A stretch of 64,000 bases of DNA from Lachnospiraceae bacterium UBA7196 (GCA_002490835.1 DKUU01000006.1:1-64000); one strand, 5' to 3'; positions 23,267-33,127 are shown, counted from the stretch's first letter. Notes: generated by a model not told the origin, from the letters alone. A program made the numbers and translations.

Positions 23267-24946
23267 CTATTTTTTCTTTTCAAGATCGCCCGCGTCAAAG
23301 GCTTCGCTGATCGGCGCACCCGCAGGCACCATCGGAAATACCTTATCATCCTCAGGAATCAGGCAATTTAATAACACCGGTTTTTTTAAGGAGACAGCCT
23401 TCTCAATAGCAGGCGCCACCTCCTCCTTCTTCGTCACAAGGATCGCCTCGCAGCCCAGACCTTCCGCCACCTTGCAGAAATCCACGCCGTCATCCAGAAC
23501 GGTCTGCGAATAGCGCTTCCCGTAAAACAGGGTCTGCCACTGCCGCACCATACCCAGCACGTGATTGTTGATGACGACCTGAATGATGGGGATATCATAG
23601 CGGCTGGCTGTCGCCAGTTCGTTCATATTCATGCGGAAGCACCCGTCTCCGGCAATATTGACGCAAATCTTGTCTGGCTGCCCCATCTTCGCGCCGATGC
23701 AGGCTCCCAGACCGTAGCCCATGGTGCCAAGCCCTCCGGAAGTAAGCAGGGTACGCGGCATCGAGTACTTATAATACTGCGCCGCCCACATCTGATGCTG
23801 TCCCACATCGGTCGTGATGATGGCCTTTCCTTCCGTGATGCGGTCAATCTCCTCGATGATATAAGGACAGGACAGGGCGGAAGCATCGTAAGAAAGCGGA
23901 TATTTCTTTTTCAAATCGGCGATATGGCCCATCCACTCGTCATGCGCCTGCTTTTTCAGCTTTTTATTGAGGGCGGTAAGTACTTCCTTCAAGTCTCCCA
24001 CAAGGGAAACATCCGTGCGGATATTCTTATTGATCTCCGCCGCGTCTATGTCGATATGGAGTACCTTCGCATGCTCCGCAAACTTCTTCGGATTGCCGAC
24101 CACACGGTCGGAAAAGCGCGCGCCGAGCGCGATCAGCAGATCGCATTCGCTGACGCCGAAGTTAGAAGCTTTCGTGCCGTGCATACCGATCATACCCGTA
24201 TATCTGTCGTCACGCCCGTCGATAACGCCCTTGCCCATCAATGTATCGCAGACCGGCGCATCCACAAGGGAGACAAACTCACGCACTTCCTGATACGCGC
24301 CTGACAGTACAGCACCGCCTCCCACATAGACAAACGGCTTCTTCGCCGCTTCGATCAGCGCAAGCGCCTCATTCACCGCCTCTTTCGTATACTGCCCGGT
24401 CTGTACTGTACTCTCCGGCTTTTCTTTTTCATACTCGCAGGAATTTGCCGTCACATCTTTGGTGATATCCACCAAAACAGGGCCGGGTCTGCCGCTTCTG
24501 GCAATGGCAAAAGCCTTCCTCAGTGTGTCCGCCAGAATATTCACATCTTTTACAATATAATTATGCTTGGTGATGGGCATGGTGATACCGGCGATATCCA
24601 CCTCCTGAAAAGAATCCTTTCCCAGAAGGGGAAGGTTCACGTTACAGGTGATCGCCACCACAGGGATCGAATCCATGTAAGCCGTGGCGATACCCGTCAC
24701 CAGATTGGTCGCGCCGGGGCCGCTGGTGGCCAGACAGACGCCCACCTTTCCCGTAGCCCTTGCATAGCCGTCCGCCGCATGGGCTGCTCCCTGCTCGTGG
24801 GACGTCAGTATATGTTTGATCTCCTTGCTTTGCTGATACAGCGCGTCATACACGTTAAGAATCGTACCGCCGGGATAACCGAAGACGGTATCGACACCCT
24901 GCTCCTTCAGACATTCCACAACGATCTGCGCACCTGTTAAAATCAT
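23267..24946 (-). CDS. ilvB: Acetolactate synthase large subunit
   Basis: A 559-residue TPP enzyme for branched-chain amino acid synthesis. The TPP glutamate is in SHEQGAAHAADGYA, the FAD and middle domains are normal, and the GDG...N TPP/Mg motif is GDGCFRMNMNELATA. The ATG at 24946 has GGAGG seven bases upstream; the longer start at 24970 would lack this. No regulatory small subunit (ilvN) follows. It stands after ilvD in the order leuB, GT-C protein, ilvD, ilvB. The 15 bases ending in its Shine-Dalgarno region are identical to those before leuB. Confidence 0.95.
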   Translation of the reverse strand: MILTGAQIVVECLKEQGVDTVFGYPGGTILNVYDALYQQSKEIKHILTSHEQGAAHAADGYARATGKVGVCLATSGPGATNLVTGIATAYMDSIPVVAITCNVNLPLLGKDSFQEVDIAGITMPITKHNYIVKDVNILADTLRKAFAIARSGRPGPVLVDITKDVTANSCEYEKEKPESTVQTGQYTKEAVNEALALIEAAKKPFVYVGGGAVLSGAYQEVREFVSLVDAPVCDTLMGKGVIDGRDDRYTGMIGMHGTKASNFGVSECDLLIALGARFSDRVVGNPKKFAEHAKVLHIDIDAAEINKNIRTDVSLVGDLKEVLTALNKKLKKQAHDEWMGHIADLKKKYPLSYDASALSCPYIIEEIDRITEGKAIITTDVGQHQMWAAQYYKYSMPRTLLTSGGLGTMGYGLGACIGAKMGQPDKICVNIAGDGCFRMNMNELATASRYDIPIIQVVINNHVLGMVRQWQTLFYGKRYSQTVLDDGVDFCKVAEGLGCEAILVTKKEEVAPAIEKAVSLKKPVLLNCLIPEDDKVFPMVPAGAPISEAFDAGDLEKKK

Positions 24947-24989
24947 AACTTTTCCTCCATTCCGAAGCATTTGTGAATTATATATGTTA

Positions 24990-26663
24990 TTATTTATTCT
25001 TAGGGATCTCCAAAATCGCGCCCCTGTTTCCGCTGGTCACCATCTCGCGGTATCTCGCCAGATAGCCGCTTGTCACCTTAGGCTCTCTTGGCTGCCATTT
25101 CGCCCTTCTGTCCGCCATCTCTTCCTCGGATACTTTCACATCCAGTTTCATATTTGGGATATTGATGCTGATAATATCGCCTTCTTCCACCAGCGCGATC
25201 GGGCCGCCCACAGCCGCTTCCGGCGATACATGACCGATCGATGCGCCTCTGGATGCGCCGGAGAATCTGCCGTCCGTGATTAGCGCCACGCTGGAACCAA
25301 GTCCCATGCCCGCAATGGCCGAAGTGGGATTCAACATCTCCCGCATACCGGGGCCGCCCTTAGGACCTTCATAGCGGATCACCACCACGTCGCCAGCCAC
25401 GATCTTACCGCCCTTGATGGCCGCGATCGCATCCTCCTCACACTCAAAGACACGGGCAGGGCCTTCATGCACCATCATCTCCTCCACCACGGCGGAGCGT
25501 TTGACCACGCTACCGTCGGGCGCAAGGTTGCCCTTTAAGACAGCCAGACCGCCGGTCTTGCTGTAAGGATTCTCCACCGTTCGAATAACATCTGTATTTT
25601 TATTAACGGCATTTTTGATATTCTCGCCGATGGTATTGCCCGTCACCGTCATGCAGTCCGTGTGCAGCAGCCCGATGTCCGCCAGTTCCTTCATCACCGC
25701 GTAAACGCCGCCCGCCTCGTTCAAATCTTCCATATAAGTCGGGCCCGCCGGCGCCAGATGACACACGTTGGGAGTCTTTTCACTGATTTCATTGGCAAAA
25801 GCAATATCAAAGTCAAAGCCAACCTCATGGGCGATCGCCGGCAGATGCAGCATGGAGTTTGTGGAACAGCCAAGCGCCATATCTACCGTGAGGGCATTTA
25901 AGATGGCATCCTTCGTCATGATGTCCCTCGGTCTGATATCTTTTTCCAGAAGCTTCATCACCGCCATGCCCGCATGTTTCGCAAGCTTGATGCGCTCAGA
26001 GTAGACCGCGGGGATCGTCCCGTTGCCGCCAAGACCCATGCCAAGCGCCTCGGTCAGGCAGTTCATAGAGTTAGCCGTATACATACCGGAACAGGACCCG
26101 CAGGTGGGGCAGGTCTTCTCCTCAAACTCTAAAAGTTCCTCGTCCGTCAGCGTACCCGCCGCGTGGGAACCGACCGCCTCAAACATGGAAGACAGGCTTC
26201 TCTTGCAGCCCTGCACACGACCCGCCAGCATGGGACCGCCGGAGACAAAGACCGTCGGCACGTTGATACGCGCCGCCGCCATCAAGAGTCCCGGCACGTT
26301 CTTATCACAATTCGGCACCATCACCAGCGCGTCGAACTGGTGCGCGAGCGCCATACACTCCGTGGAATCCGCAATCAGGTCACGGGTCACCAGAGAATAT
26401 TTCATGCCGATATGTCCCATCGCAATGCCATCGCAGACCGCGATCGCCGGGAAGACCACAGGCACGCCGCCCGCCTCCGCCACGCCGAGCCGCACCGCAT
26501 CTACGATCTTGTCCAGATTCATATGCCCCGGCACGATCTCATTGTAGGAGCTAACGATGCCCACCATGGGCTTTTTCATCTCCTCCTGCGTAAATCCCAG
26601 CGCATTAAATAAACTTCTGTGAGGCGCCTGCTGTACGCCCGATTTTACATTGTCGCTTCTCAT
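24990..26663 (-). CDS. ilvD: Dihydroxy-acid dehydratase
   Basis: A 557-residue iron-sulfur dehydratase, the third common step of valine and isoleucine synthesis. Cluster and metal cysteines are seen in VPNCDKNVPG and TCPTCGSCSGMYTANSMNCL, and ALGCSTNSMLHLPAIA is typical of the family. GAGAGGAG lies just before the ATG. It follows the GT-C membrane gene after 14 bases and precedes ilvB by 43 bases on the same strand. Confidence 0.97.
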   Translation of the reverse strand: MRSDNVKSGVQQAPHRSLFNALGFTQEEMKKPMVGIVSSYNEIVPGHMNLDKIVDAVRLGVAEAGGVPVVFPAIAVCDGIAMGHIGMKYSLVTRDLIADSTECMALAHQFDALVMVPNCDKNVPGLLMAAARINVPTVFVSGGPMLAGRVQGCKRSLSSMFEAVGSHAAGTLTDEELLEFEEKTCPTCGSCSGMYTANSMNCLTEALGMGLGGNGTIPAVYSERIKLAKHAGMAVMKLLEKDIRPRDIMTKDAILNALTVDMALGCSTNSMLHLPAIAHEVGFDFDIAFANEISEKTPNVCHLAPAGPTYMEDLNEAGGVYAVMKELADIGLLHTDCMTVTGNTIGENIKNAVNKNTDVIRTVENPYSKTGGLAVLKGNLAPDGSVVKRSAVVEEMMVHEGPARVFECEEDAIAAIKGGKIVAGDVVVIRYEGPKGGPGMREMLNPTSAIAGMGLGSSVALITDGRFSGASRGASIGHVSPEAAVGGPIALVEEGDIISINIPNMKLDVKVSEEEMADRRAKWQPREPKVTSGYLARYREMVTSGNRGAILEIPKNK

Positions 26664-26677
26664 CCTTTTTCTCCTCT

Positions 26678-28312
26678 CTATTTGTACAGAACAAAGTGCC
26701 AGTTCTCATACACCCGCTCCATATTCTCTTCCAGCCAGCCGCGGCTTTCCTCCACATCCGCTTTCGTCAGGTAAAATTTCCACTCCTCGGGGTCCTCTCT
26801 GTATCCATAGGGTTCTCCCAGAAGCGCCTTGTCCAGAAGTACGATGTCCGCCTCTCCGATCTGTCTTGTCACCCGCTCCTCACCGATTCCGTAACGGTAG
26901 AGAAGGTAATATTCCTGATCGCAGTCCGTCACCACGATCGTATCCGTTTCTTCTATTGTTATCTGTTCATAAGCATCCGCAAGGAAATCGTCCCGCACAC
27001 TATAGGGCGAAGTATCAGCCAAAACAAAAGCCCAGGAAAGACCTGCCGCAAGATACGTAAACGTCCAAACAGCTTTCGCCGCCCACACTCTCCACCGCAC
27101 AGCCAAATCTCCCCGCACTAGCGTAAGCGTTTTTTGAATCACCCAGCCCATGAGCAGCGCCGCCCACACACCGAGGAACGAAAACACCCGCTGATAGGGA
27201 AGCTTACACTGGATCACCAGCGCAGCAGACAGCAAAACGGCTGTCAGCACAAAATACCATTCCAAAAAAACCTTTTTATACTTTTGAAACAAAGAGACGA
27301 TTGCCGCAAGTAACCCCGCTATCAGCAAAAAACGCATACCGGCCGCAAAAAATCCTATGCCGCCCCCTTTTGGACCCAATTGTGCGCCAAAGAGCGTCTT
27401 CAGCCAGTGCTTTGCCTGCGCGTTAAACGCCCGTCTCGTCATGCTTTGGATGTAAGGCGTGGCCAGCATATAATTAATGCCTTCCTTCAATGCCCGAAAG
27501 GGTGCATGAAGAATGATATTGACATGCCCCACCATATAAAAGGGACCGTCCGGCGTCTTCGAAAGCAGGTTAGAACCGATCGCCAACCACAGGATGCCGT
27601 AAAGCCCTGCAACGCACACCGCGCTCACAAGGGACGCCGCAATCAGCCGCAAGAGCCTTTTGTAATCTTTATCCAAAAGAAGCAGGAAGCCTCCGATCAG
27701 GCAGAGGGGCATTACCATATATAAACTGCTGGGGATCGCCCACAGCGAAATCACAAGCGCGGCCCCAAATATAATATAATTACGCTTGCTATCTTTTTTC
27801 TCCGCCACTATGGCATAAAGCGTCCACAGCGCCGCCAGATAACAGAATGTCACCAGCGCATAGCCCCTGCCCTGTACGGCAAGCTGATTGACCATATACA
27901 TGCCGGCGAACAAAAATACGGGGATCAGCGCAATTCCTTCCGCAAACCATTTTTTAGAAAGGCGATACAGCAGAATCAGGCTTCCCATGCTGCATAAATA
28001 GGATACACCACGCAGGGCGACCGGCGCGCATCCAAATATCCCCAGACAGGCCGAAAGGGTGGAATATCCCACATGGTTATTGGGCAGCGGCCAATGGATT
28101 GCCGCATAGACCGGCCCTCTGCTGATAAAATAGTAGTAGGTGTACAATTCGTCATACCAGGGCACGAGCGCAAACATCCGATAGCCATAGTAGACCGCCA
28201 TCACCGCCAAAAACAGGAGAAAAACCATGGTGTCTGGTGAAAACTTTGGCTTCTTTCCAGCCAAAAAATATGTGGTAACGCCTTTTTCCCGATGCTTTGT
28301 AAAATAACTCAT
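26678..28312 (-). CDS. GT-C-type polytopic membrane protein
   Basis: A 544-residue protein with about ten membrane helices and a C-terminal soluble tail of about 110 residues. The first extracellular loop has PWYDELYTYYYF, the acidic pair expected of GT-C glycosyltransferases (PMT/ArnT type), and HWPLPNNHVGYS, which also fits that group. The donor would be a lipid-linked sugar and the acceptor is unknown. It is embedded in the leuB-ilvD-ilvB cluster: it starts 4 bases after the leuB stop with no clear Shine-Dalgarno, so translation may depend on coupling. Its place there is odd. Confidence 0.75.
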   Translation of the reverse strand: MSYFTKHREKGVTTYFLAGKKPKFSPDTMVFLLFLAVMAVYYGYRMFALVPWYDELYTYYYFISRGPVYAAIHWPLPNNHVGYSTLSACLGIFGCAPVALRGVSYLCSMGSLILLYRLSKKWFAEGIALIPVFLFAGMYMVNQLAVQGRGYALVTFCYLAALWTLYAIVAEKKDSKRNYIIFGAALVISLWAIPSSLYMVMPLCLIGGFLLLLDKDYKRLLRLIAASLVSAVCVAGLYGILWLAIGSNLLSKTPDGPFYMVGHVNIILHAPFRALKEGINYMLATPYIQSMTRRAFNAQAKHWLKTLFGAQLGPKGGGIGFFAAGMRFLLIAGLLAAIVSLFQKYKKVFLEWYFVLTAVLLSAALVIQCKLPYQRVFSFLGVWAALLMGWVIQKTLTLVRGDLAVRWRVWAAKAVWTFTYLAAGLSWAFVLADTSPYSVRDDFLADAYEQITIEETDTIVVTDCDQEYYLLYRYGIGEERVTRQIGEADIVLLDKALLGEPYGYREDPEEWKFYLTKADVEESRGWLEENMERVYENWHFVLYK

Positions 28313-28316
28313 GTTA

Positions 28317-29402
28317 TTATTTAATTCTTTCCACGATCAAATCGCCCATCTTCTGACAGCCCACCTGCTCACAGCCCGCGGACATGATATCGCCGGTGCG
28401 ATAGCCGTCCGTAAGCACCTGCTTCACGGCTGCATCAATAGCGTCCGCCTCTTTGTCCAGATCAAAGCTGTAGCGCAGCATCATGGACGCCGAGAGGATA
28501 GTAGCGATAGGGTTCGCCAGATCTTTGCCCGCGATATCAGGCGCGGAACCGTGGCTGGGCTCATAGAGGCCGAATTTCGTATCGTTTAAGGAAGCGGACG
28601 CCAGCATTCCGATGGAACCTGTCACCATGCTCGCCTCGTCCGATAAGATATCGCCGAACATATTTTCCGTGAGGATCACATCGAACTGCGCGGGGTCTTT
28701 GACAAGCTGCATCGCACAGTTGTCCACCAGCATATGTTCTAACGTCACGTCGGGATAATCCTTCGCCACCTCTTCCACCACCGCTCTCCAAAGTCTGGAT
28801 GAATCCAGCACATTGGCCTTATCCACGCTGGTCACTTTCTTTTTTCTCTTTCTGGCGATGTCAAAGCCCTTAACGGCAATCCTTCTAATCTCGCTCTCGT
28901 CGTAAGTCAGCGTGTCGATTGCCTTCCGCAGGCCGTTTTCCGTAACGGTCTTTCTCTCGCCGAAATACAGACCGCCCGTCAGCTCCCGCATGATCAGCAT
29001 ATCAAAACCTTTTTCCGAAATCTCGGTTTTCAAAGGGCAGGCGCCCGCCAGTTCTTCATATAAAACGGCGGGACGGAGATTGGCAAAGAGATTAAGCGCC
29101 TTGCGGATGCCCAAAAGCCCCGCCTCCGGCCTCAGATTCGGAGGCAGCTTATACCATGGAGAAGTGGTGGTATCGCCGCCAATCGAGCCCATCAGCACCG
29201 CATCGGCGCTCTTTGCCGTCTCCACGGCCTCATCCGTCAGCGGTACGCCGTGTACGTCGATGGACGCGCCTCCCATCAGGATATCCGTATACTGCATGCT
29301 ATGTCCGTATTTTTCCGCCACCGCGTCAAGCACTCTCTTGGCCTGCGCTACGATCTCCGGACCGATCCCGTCGCCGGGGATACAGGTTATCTTTAACTCC
29401 AT
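28317..29402 (-). CDS. leuB: 3-isopropylmalate dehydrogenase
   Basis: A 361-residue NAD-dependent dehydrogenase of leucine synthesis. It has the family start KITCIPGDGIGPEIV, the substrate-binding RELTGGLYFGER and the metal/NAD region LTENMFGDILSDEASM, then HGSAPDIAGKDLANPIA. The ATG at 29402 has GGAGG five bases upstream. It is first in the leuB, GT-C, ilvD, ilvB series. leuA and leuCD are not in the window. A TATAAT (29478-29473) lies 70 bases upstream without a good -35. Confidence 0.96.
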   Translation of the reverse strand: MELKITCIPGDGIGPEIVAQAKRVLDAVAEKYGHSMQYTDILMGGASIDVHGVPLTDEAVETAKSADAVLMGSIGGDTTTSPWYKLPPNLRPEAGLLGIRKALNLFANLRPAVLYEELAGACPLKTEISEKGFDMLIMRELTGGLYFGERKTVTENGLRKAIDTLTYDESEIRRIAVKGFDIARKRKKKVTSVDKANVLDSSRLWRAVVEEVAKDYPDVTLEHMLVDNCAMQLVKDPAQFDVILTENMFGDILSDEASMVTGSIGMLASASLNDTKFGLYEPSHGSAPDIAGKDLANPIATILSASMMLRYSFDLDKEADAIDAAVKQVLTDGYRTGDIMSAGCEQVGCQKMGDLIVERIK

Positions 29403-29520
29403 AGTTTCCTCCATTCCGAGCTGACTGTCATGATACGCTCGTCTTTTATGCCGTCATTTGTTTTTGTGCAAAATTATACTTCTACATCATAGACTATCCG
29501 CGTGAAAATTTCAATAAAAA

Positions 29521-29563
29521 TCGTCGCTCGGCAGCGACAATTAAGAGAATGCTTCGCATTCTC
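29521..29563. repeat. Two hairpins upstream of leuB
   Basis: GTCGCT-CGGC-AGCGAC (about 29522-29537) and GAGAATGC-TTC-GCATTCTC (29545-29563) lie in the spacer between the lipoprotein terminator and leuB. On the reverse strand the first is followed by GATTTTTATT, so it could act as a terminator or attenuator; the second has a GAA loop on that strand. No ORF is present. Confidence 0.5.
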
Positions 29564-29600
29564 CCTAAATGATTTACACTGTCACACTTTCTTAATGGTT

Positions 29601-29634
29601 AAAAAAAGCCGGATCGCATTCACGCCGGCTTTTT
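29601..29634. terminator. Terminator of the DUF4854 lipoprotein gene
   Basis: AAAAAGCCGG (29603-29612) pairs with CCGGCTTTTT (29625-29634) around a 12-base loop. The reverse strand ends in seven T, so it serves the lipoprotein gene that stops at 29666. Confidence 0.85.
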
Positions 29635-29665
29635 CTCTTACATTCCTGTATTCTCTTATTCTCTT

Positions 29666-30220
29666 CTATTCTGCTCTGAAGCTTGACTCCGCAAATTCGG
29701 TTCCGTCCGGCATACAATATCTGATACCAAAGGATACCGTACCTTTCTCCGCCTCGAGCATCTCATCCATCGCACCTGCCAGAGCCGAAAAAGTAGGCCC
29801 TACCGCTGCATCCACCGCCTCTACCATAGCGTCGGTATCCTCTACCTCCACCTTCAAGGTAGCAACATAGACCAGATCGTTTCCATTCACCTCGATCTCC
29901 ATATCCATCTGCTCATTGCTCATGGATTGTGCCTGCTCCTCCAGCTGCTTCTTGGACTCAGCATCGCCTTGCAGATAATCTTCCAAAGTCATCTCGTCGC
30001 TGCTTGCTTCCGCCGCAGGCTCTTCATCTTCTGCGGGTGCCTCATCCGCAACAGGCGCTTCATCCGCAGGCTCTTCCGCTGCAGGTTCTTCCACTGCAGG
30101 CGCCTCCGTCGCTGTGTCCGTACCCTTCGCCGCATCGTCGGAACCGCCGCAGGCTGTCATAGAAAGGGTCATCGCCATAAGCGCTGCACACAATAATGCT
30201 TTTACTGATTTTTTCTTCAT
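29666..30220 (-). CDS. DUF4854 lipoprotein
   Basis: A 184-residue exported lipoprotein. A signal peptide with lipobox SMTAC ends near residue 24. A low-complexity Ala/Glu/Pro/Asp linker spans about residues 28-75. A small folded domain starts MTLEDYLQGDAESKKQLEEQ, typical of DUF4854. Function is unknown; a cell-surface role is likely. GGAGGG precedes the ATG at 30220. The gene has its own terminator and appears monocistronic. Confidence 0.82.
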   Translation of the reverse strand: MKKKSVKALLCAALMAMTLSMTACGGSDDAAKGTDTATEAPAVEEPAAEEPADEAPVADEAPAEDEEPAAEASSDEMTLEDYLQGDAESKKQLEEQAQSMSNEQMDMEIEVNGNDLVYVATLKVEVEDTDAMVEAVDAAVGPTFSALAGAMDEMLEAEKGTVSFGIRYCMPDGTEFAESSFRAE

Positions 30221-30374
30221 AATAATTCCCTCCGTCATCCTATTTCTATCTTGTACTATCACACAAGTCGAGATTTTAAATCATTTAAAAAGCAATGTCA
30301 ATAGCTTTTTTAAAATTTGTATTTAAATTGTATTCGATTTGTATTCCCATGCTGCTAAATACATTTCTGCATAT

Positions 30375-30404
30375 AAAAAAGAGCCATGGCAAATACCATG
30401 GCTC
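30375..30404 (-). terminator. yajC terminator
   Basis: GAGCCATGG (30381-30389) pairs with CCATGGCTC (30396-30404); the reverse strand then reads six T. It ends the VanY-tgt-yajC transcript. Confidence 0.88.
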
Positions 30405-30435
30405 CAACACATCCGTCTCCTGTATTGACTCTGTT

Positions 30436-30750
30436 CTACTCCGCCTCTGCCTTTTCGATCTGCGAGATCGCGGATTTCTGCATAGGGATACGGCAGTTTT
30501 TATTGCTGCCAAACTCCACGATGACCGTATCGTCCGTAATGTCGATCACGATCCCGTAAAAACCGCTGCTCGTCAGTACGCAGTCGCCTACCGCCATTTC
30601 CGCCAGCATTGCCGCCATCCGCTTCTGTTCCTTCTTCTGCGGACGGATTAGGAAAAAGTACATGAATCCCACAATGATAACGATATACATGATCATGACC
30701 AGTCCGCCGCCTGCCGCTGCTCCTGCATCTGCCGTCAATAACATTCCCAT
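30436..30750 (-). CDS. yajC: Preprotein translocase subunit YajC
   Basis: A 104-residue YajC: one N-terminal membrane helix (about residues 16-36, IMYIVIIVGFMYFFLIRPQKKEQKR), then a small basic/acidic cytoplasmic domain with VGDCVLTSSGFYGIV. It assists the Sec translocase with SecDF, which is not in the window. GGAGG lies before the ATG. The tgt-yajC order is common in bacteria. A terminator follows. Confidence 0.95.
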   Translation of the reverse strand: MGMLLTADAGAAAGGGLVMIMYIVIIVGFMYFFLIRPQKKEQKRMAAMLAEMAVGDCVLTSSGFYGIVIDITDDTVIVEFGSNKNCRIPMQKSAISQIEKAEAE

Positions 30751-30880
30751 AACATTACCTCCGTTATTTAATAAGTAAAATAATCATTCATCACTTGCCT
30801 GATTACCAAATAAAACACTATTGCATATCATACACAACTCAGCAGGGAAAAACAAGCCCTTTCCGAAAATTTCAGATTTT

Positions 30881-32014
30881 TCACTCTTTATTCCCCTGCA
30901 TCCGTGCCAGCTTTTCCTTTTTATAGGCCGCAAAACGCCCCTCATCCAGCGCCTCCCTGATCTCCTGCATCATCGTATTATAGAAATAGAGATTATGCAG
31001 CACGCAAAGGCGCATCCCCAGCATCTCTTTGGCTTTCAGAAGATGTCTGATATAGGCTCTGGAATACCGCCTGCAGGCAGGGCAGAAACAGCCTTCCTCG
31101 ATGGGTCTTTCATCTAATTCATACTTCGCATTAAAGAGATTGATCTTCCCCTGATTGGTGTAGAGGTGGCCATGCCGCCCGTTTCTGGTGGGATAAACGC
31201 AGTCGAAAAAATCAATACCCCGCTCCACCGCCTCCAAAATGTTCGCCGGCGTTCCCACTCCCATCAGATAAGTCGGCTTATCTGCCGGCAGATAAGGCAC
31301 TGTCTCTTCAATCACATGATACATCTGCTCGTGGCTCTCTCCCACCGCCAGACCGCCCAGCGCGTAGCCGTCGCAGGAAAACGCCGCGATCTGTTTTGCG
31401 TGTTCGATGCGGATATCGTCAAAAACAGCCCCCTGATTGATGCCGAATAACAGTTGTTTTTTATTGATGGTATCCTCCAGACCGTTCAGACGGTCCAGTT
31501 CCCGCTTACAGCGTTCCAGCCATCTGGTCGTACGCGCCACAGAATCCTCCACGTACTTTCTGTCCGCCACGCTGGAAGGGCACTCGTCAAAAGCCATCGC
31601 GATGGTGGACGCCAGATTGGACTGAATCTGCATACTCTCTTCCGGCCCCATAAAAATCTTGCGCCCGTCTATATGGGAGTGAAAGTACACGCCCTCCTCT
31701 TTGATCCGCCGAAGTCCCGCCAGAGAAAACACCTGAAACCCGCCGGAATCCGTAAGGATAGGCCTGTCCCACGACATAAACCGATGCAGGCCCCCAAGCT
31801 GCCTGATCACGCCGTCCCCCGGCCGCACATGTAAATGATAGGTATTAGACAGCTGCACCTGCGTGCCGATCTGCTCCAGATCCTCCGTAGATACCGCCCC
31901 TTTGATGGCTGCCACCGTCCCGACATTCATAAAGACAGGGGTCTGGATCGTGCCGTGTACCGTGATAAGTTCGGCGCGCTTCGCCCTGCCTTCCTGCTTT
32001 ATGATTCGATACAT
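30881..32014 (-). CDS. tgt: tRNA-guanine transglycosylase
   Basis: A 377-residue TGT that swaps guanine for a queuine precursor at tRNA position 34. It shows the substrate loop LTDSGGFQVFSL, the nucleophile region GIDFFDCVYPTRNGRHG, and the zinc site CFCPACRRYSRAYIRHL. The in-frame ATG at 32014 has GGAG six bases upstream; the ATG at 32026 has none, so the shorter form is chosen. A 7-bp dyad, CACAGCT/AGCTGTG, lies just upstream. It stands between the carboxypeptidase gene and yajC. Confidence 0.96.
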   Translation of the reverse strand: MYRIIKQEGRAKRAELITVHGTIQTPVFMNVGTVAAIKGAVSTEDLEQIGTQVQLSNTYHLHVRPGDGVIRQLGGLHRFMSWDRPILTDSGGFQVFSLAGLRRIKEEGVYFHSHIDGRKIFMGPEESMQIQSNLASTIAMAFDECPSSVADRKYVEDSVARTTRWLERCKRELDRLNGLEDTINKKQLLFGINQGAVFDDIRIEHAKQIAAFSCDGYALGGLAVGESHEQMYHVIEETVPYLPADKPTYLMGVGTPANILEAVERGIDFFDCVYPTRNGRHGHLYTNQGKINLFNAKYELDERPIEEGCFCPACRRYSRAYIRHLLKAKEMLGMRLCVLHNLYFYNTMMQEIREALDEGRFAAYKKEKLARMQGNKE

Positions 32015-32050
32015 ATTATTCTCCATGCCACAGCTTAGCTGTGACTCAAA

Positions 32051-33127
32051 TTATAGATATTTATCCCAGAACTCTTCCAGACAAAGATTTTCTTCCTTCA
32101 TCACGGAAGCCGCCTCCCTGCCCACATAGCGGAAATGCCACGGCTCGTATATGATGCTCGTGATATATTCCTTTTCCTCTGGATAGCGCACGATAAAACC
32201 GTACTCATAGCTGTGATCGGCGAGCCACTGTCCTTCCTTCGTGTCCGCAAACCCCCGTTCGAGATCCAGATACGTCTCCGAAGTGATATCAAGCGCCAGC
32301 CCGACCTCATGCTCGCTGCAGCCCGGAACGGTGACTACCTGCGAAGTCACCTTATAAGCTTCCATATAGGATAAGCCCGTTCGCATATACTTCCTGATTT
32401 TGTTGTTAAAGTTGTCTTCCTGATGATCAGAAGTCCGATACGGAGATATGACGACCAAATTGAAGCCATCCTTCTTCGCCGCCTGCATCATAAGCAGCAA
32501 ATCTTCAATCACCCGCTCATCACAACGCATGCCGGAAGCAAAACTTCCCAGTTTAAAATCATACCCGTCAGGGATAGGATGCTGCTTATTGATCAGCACC
32601 AGCCTCCAGTCCGAGGCATCGAAGTTCCATTCTTCCACTTCTTCCACAGTCGCTACCGCTTCTGTTCCCGCCGCTTCCGCCGCATCCTCATCATGCGCGC
32701 TTTCATGCCCATGATAAGCCAGAATATCGTCCAGCGTATATGCCTCTACCTGCGTCTCATCCGTATCCCCGCGGTCGGATTCTCCTTTTTCCTCTTTCAG
32801 CAGCACTTCCGTCTCAGGCGCAACCGGCGCAACCGCTGCCAGAGAGATATCCGAAGTCCCCACGACCGCACTGTAGGTCTCCTGCACGCTGGTGAACCCC
32901 GTCCGCTCCGCAAATACCGCGAACGAAAAACTGCAGCTCCCCACAAAAAAGATACCCACAAAAATCATGCTGGCATAACGCTTACCGTTCGTCACGAAAT
33001 GTCTTCCGACATAATAAAAGAAAAGCGTGACTGACAATGCCGCTATGGAAGGATATTTCAAAAATTTATTTTTCTTAGCCACTCCCATAAAGTATGCGAT
33101 TAACTTTTCGCGAACCGTTTTCTTCAT
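32051..33127 (-). CDS. Membrane-anchored D-alanyl-D-alanine carboxypeptidase (VanY/M15B)
   Basis: A 358-residue zinc peptidase that trims peptidoglycan side chains. The cytoplasmic N-terminus is followed by hydrophobic segments (about residues 30-75), an acidic Glu/Asp/Ala linker and the M15B domain. Zinc ligands are H273 and D280 in SEHEVGLALDI and H331 in EPWHFRY; SPYRTSDHQ is also typical. GGAGAGTGA precedes the ATG. It leads a reverse-strand series with tgt and yajC. True VanY confers glycopeptide resistance only with other van genes, and none is here, so this is a housekeeping enzyme. Confidence 0.9.
   Translation of the reverse strand: MKKTVREKLIAYFMGVAKKNKFLKYPSIAALSVTLFFYYVGRHFVTNGKRYASMIFVGIFFVGSCSFSFAVFAERTGFTSVQETYSAVVGTSDISLAAVAPVAPETEVLLKEEKGESDRGDTDETQVEAYTLDDILAYHGHESAHDEDAAEAAGTEAVATVEEVEEWNFDASDWRLVLINKQHPIPDGYDFKLGSFASGMRCDERVIEDLLLMMQAAKKDGFNLVVISPYRTSDHQEDNFNNKIRKYMRTGLSYMEAYKVTSQVVTVPGCSEHEVGLALDITSETYLDLERGFADTKEGQWLADHSYEYGFIVRYPEEKEYITSIIYEPWHFRYVGREAASVMKEENLCLEEFWDKYL

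Noticed and set aside
29403..29600. T-box leader of the branched-chain operon
   Set aside because: No T-box sequence or Stem I motif was found; only two short hairpins are present.
32051..33127. Glycopeptide-resistance VanY
   Set aside because: No vanH, vanA, vanX or VanRS genes nearby; the enzyme fits a housekeeping carboxypeptidase.
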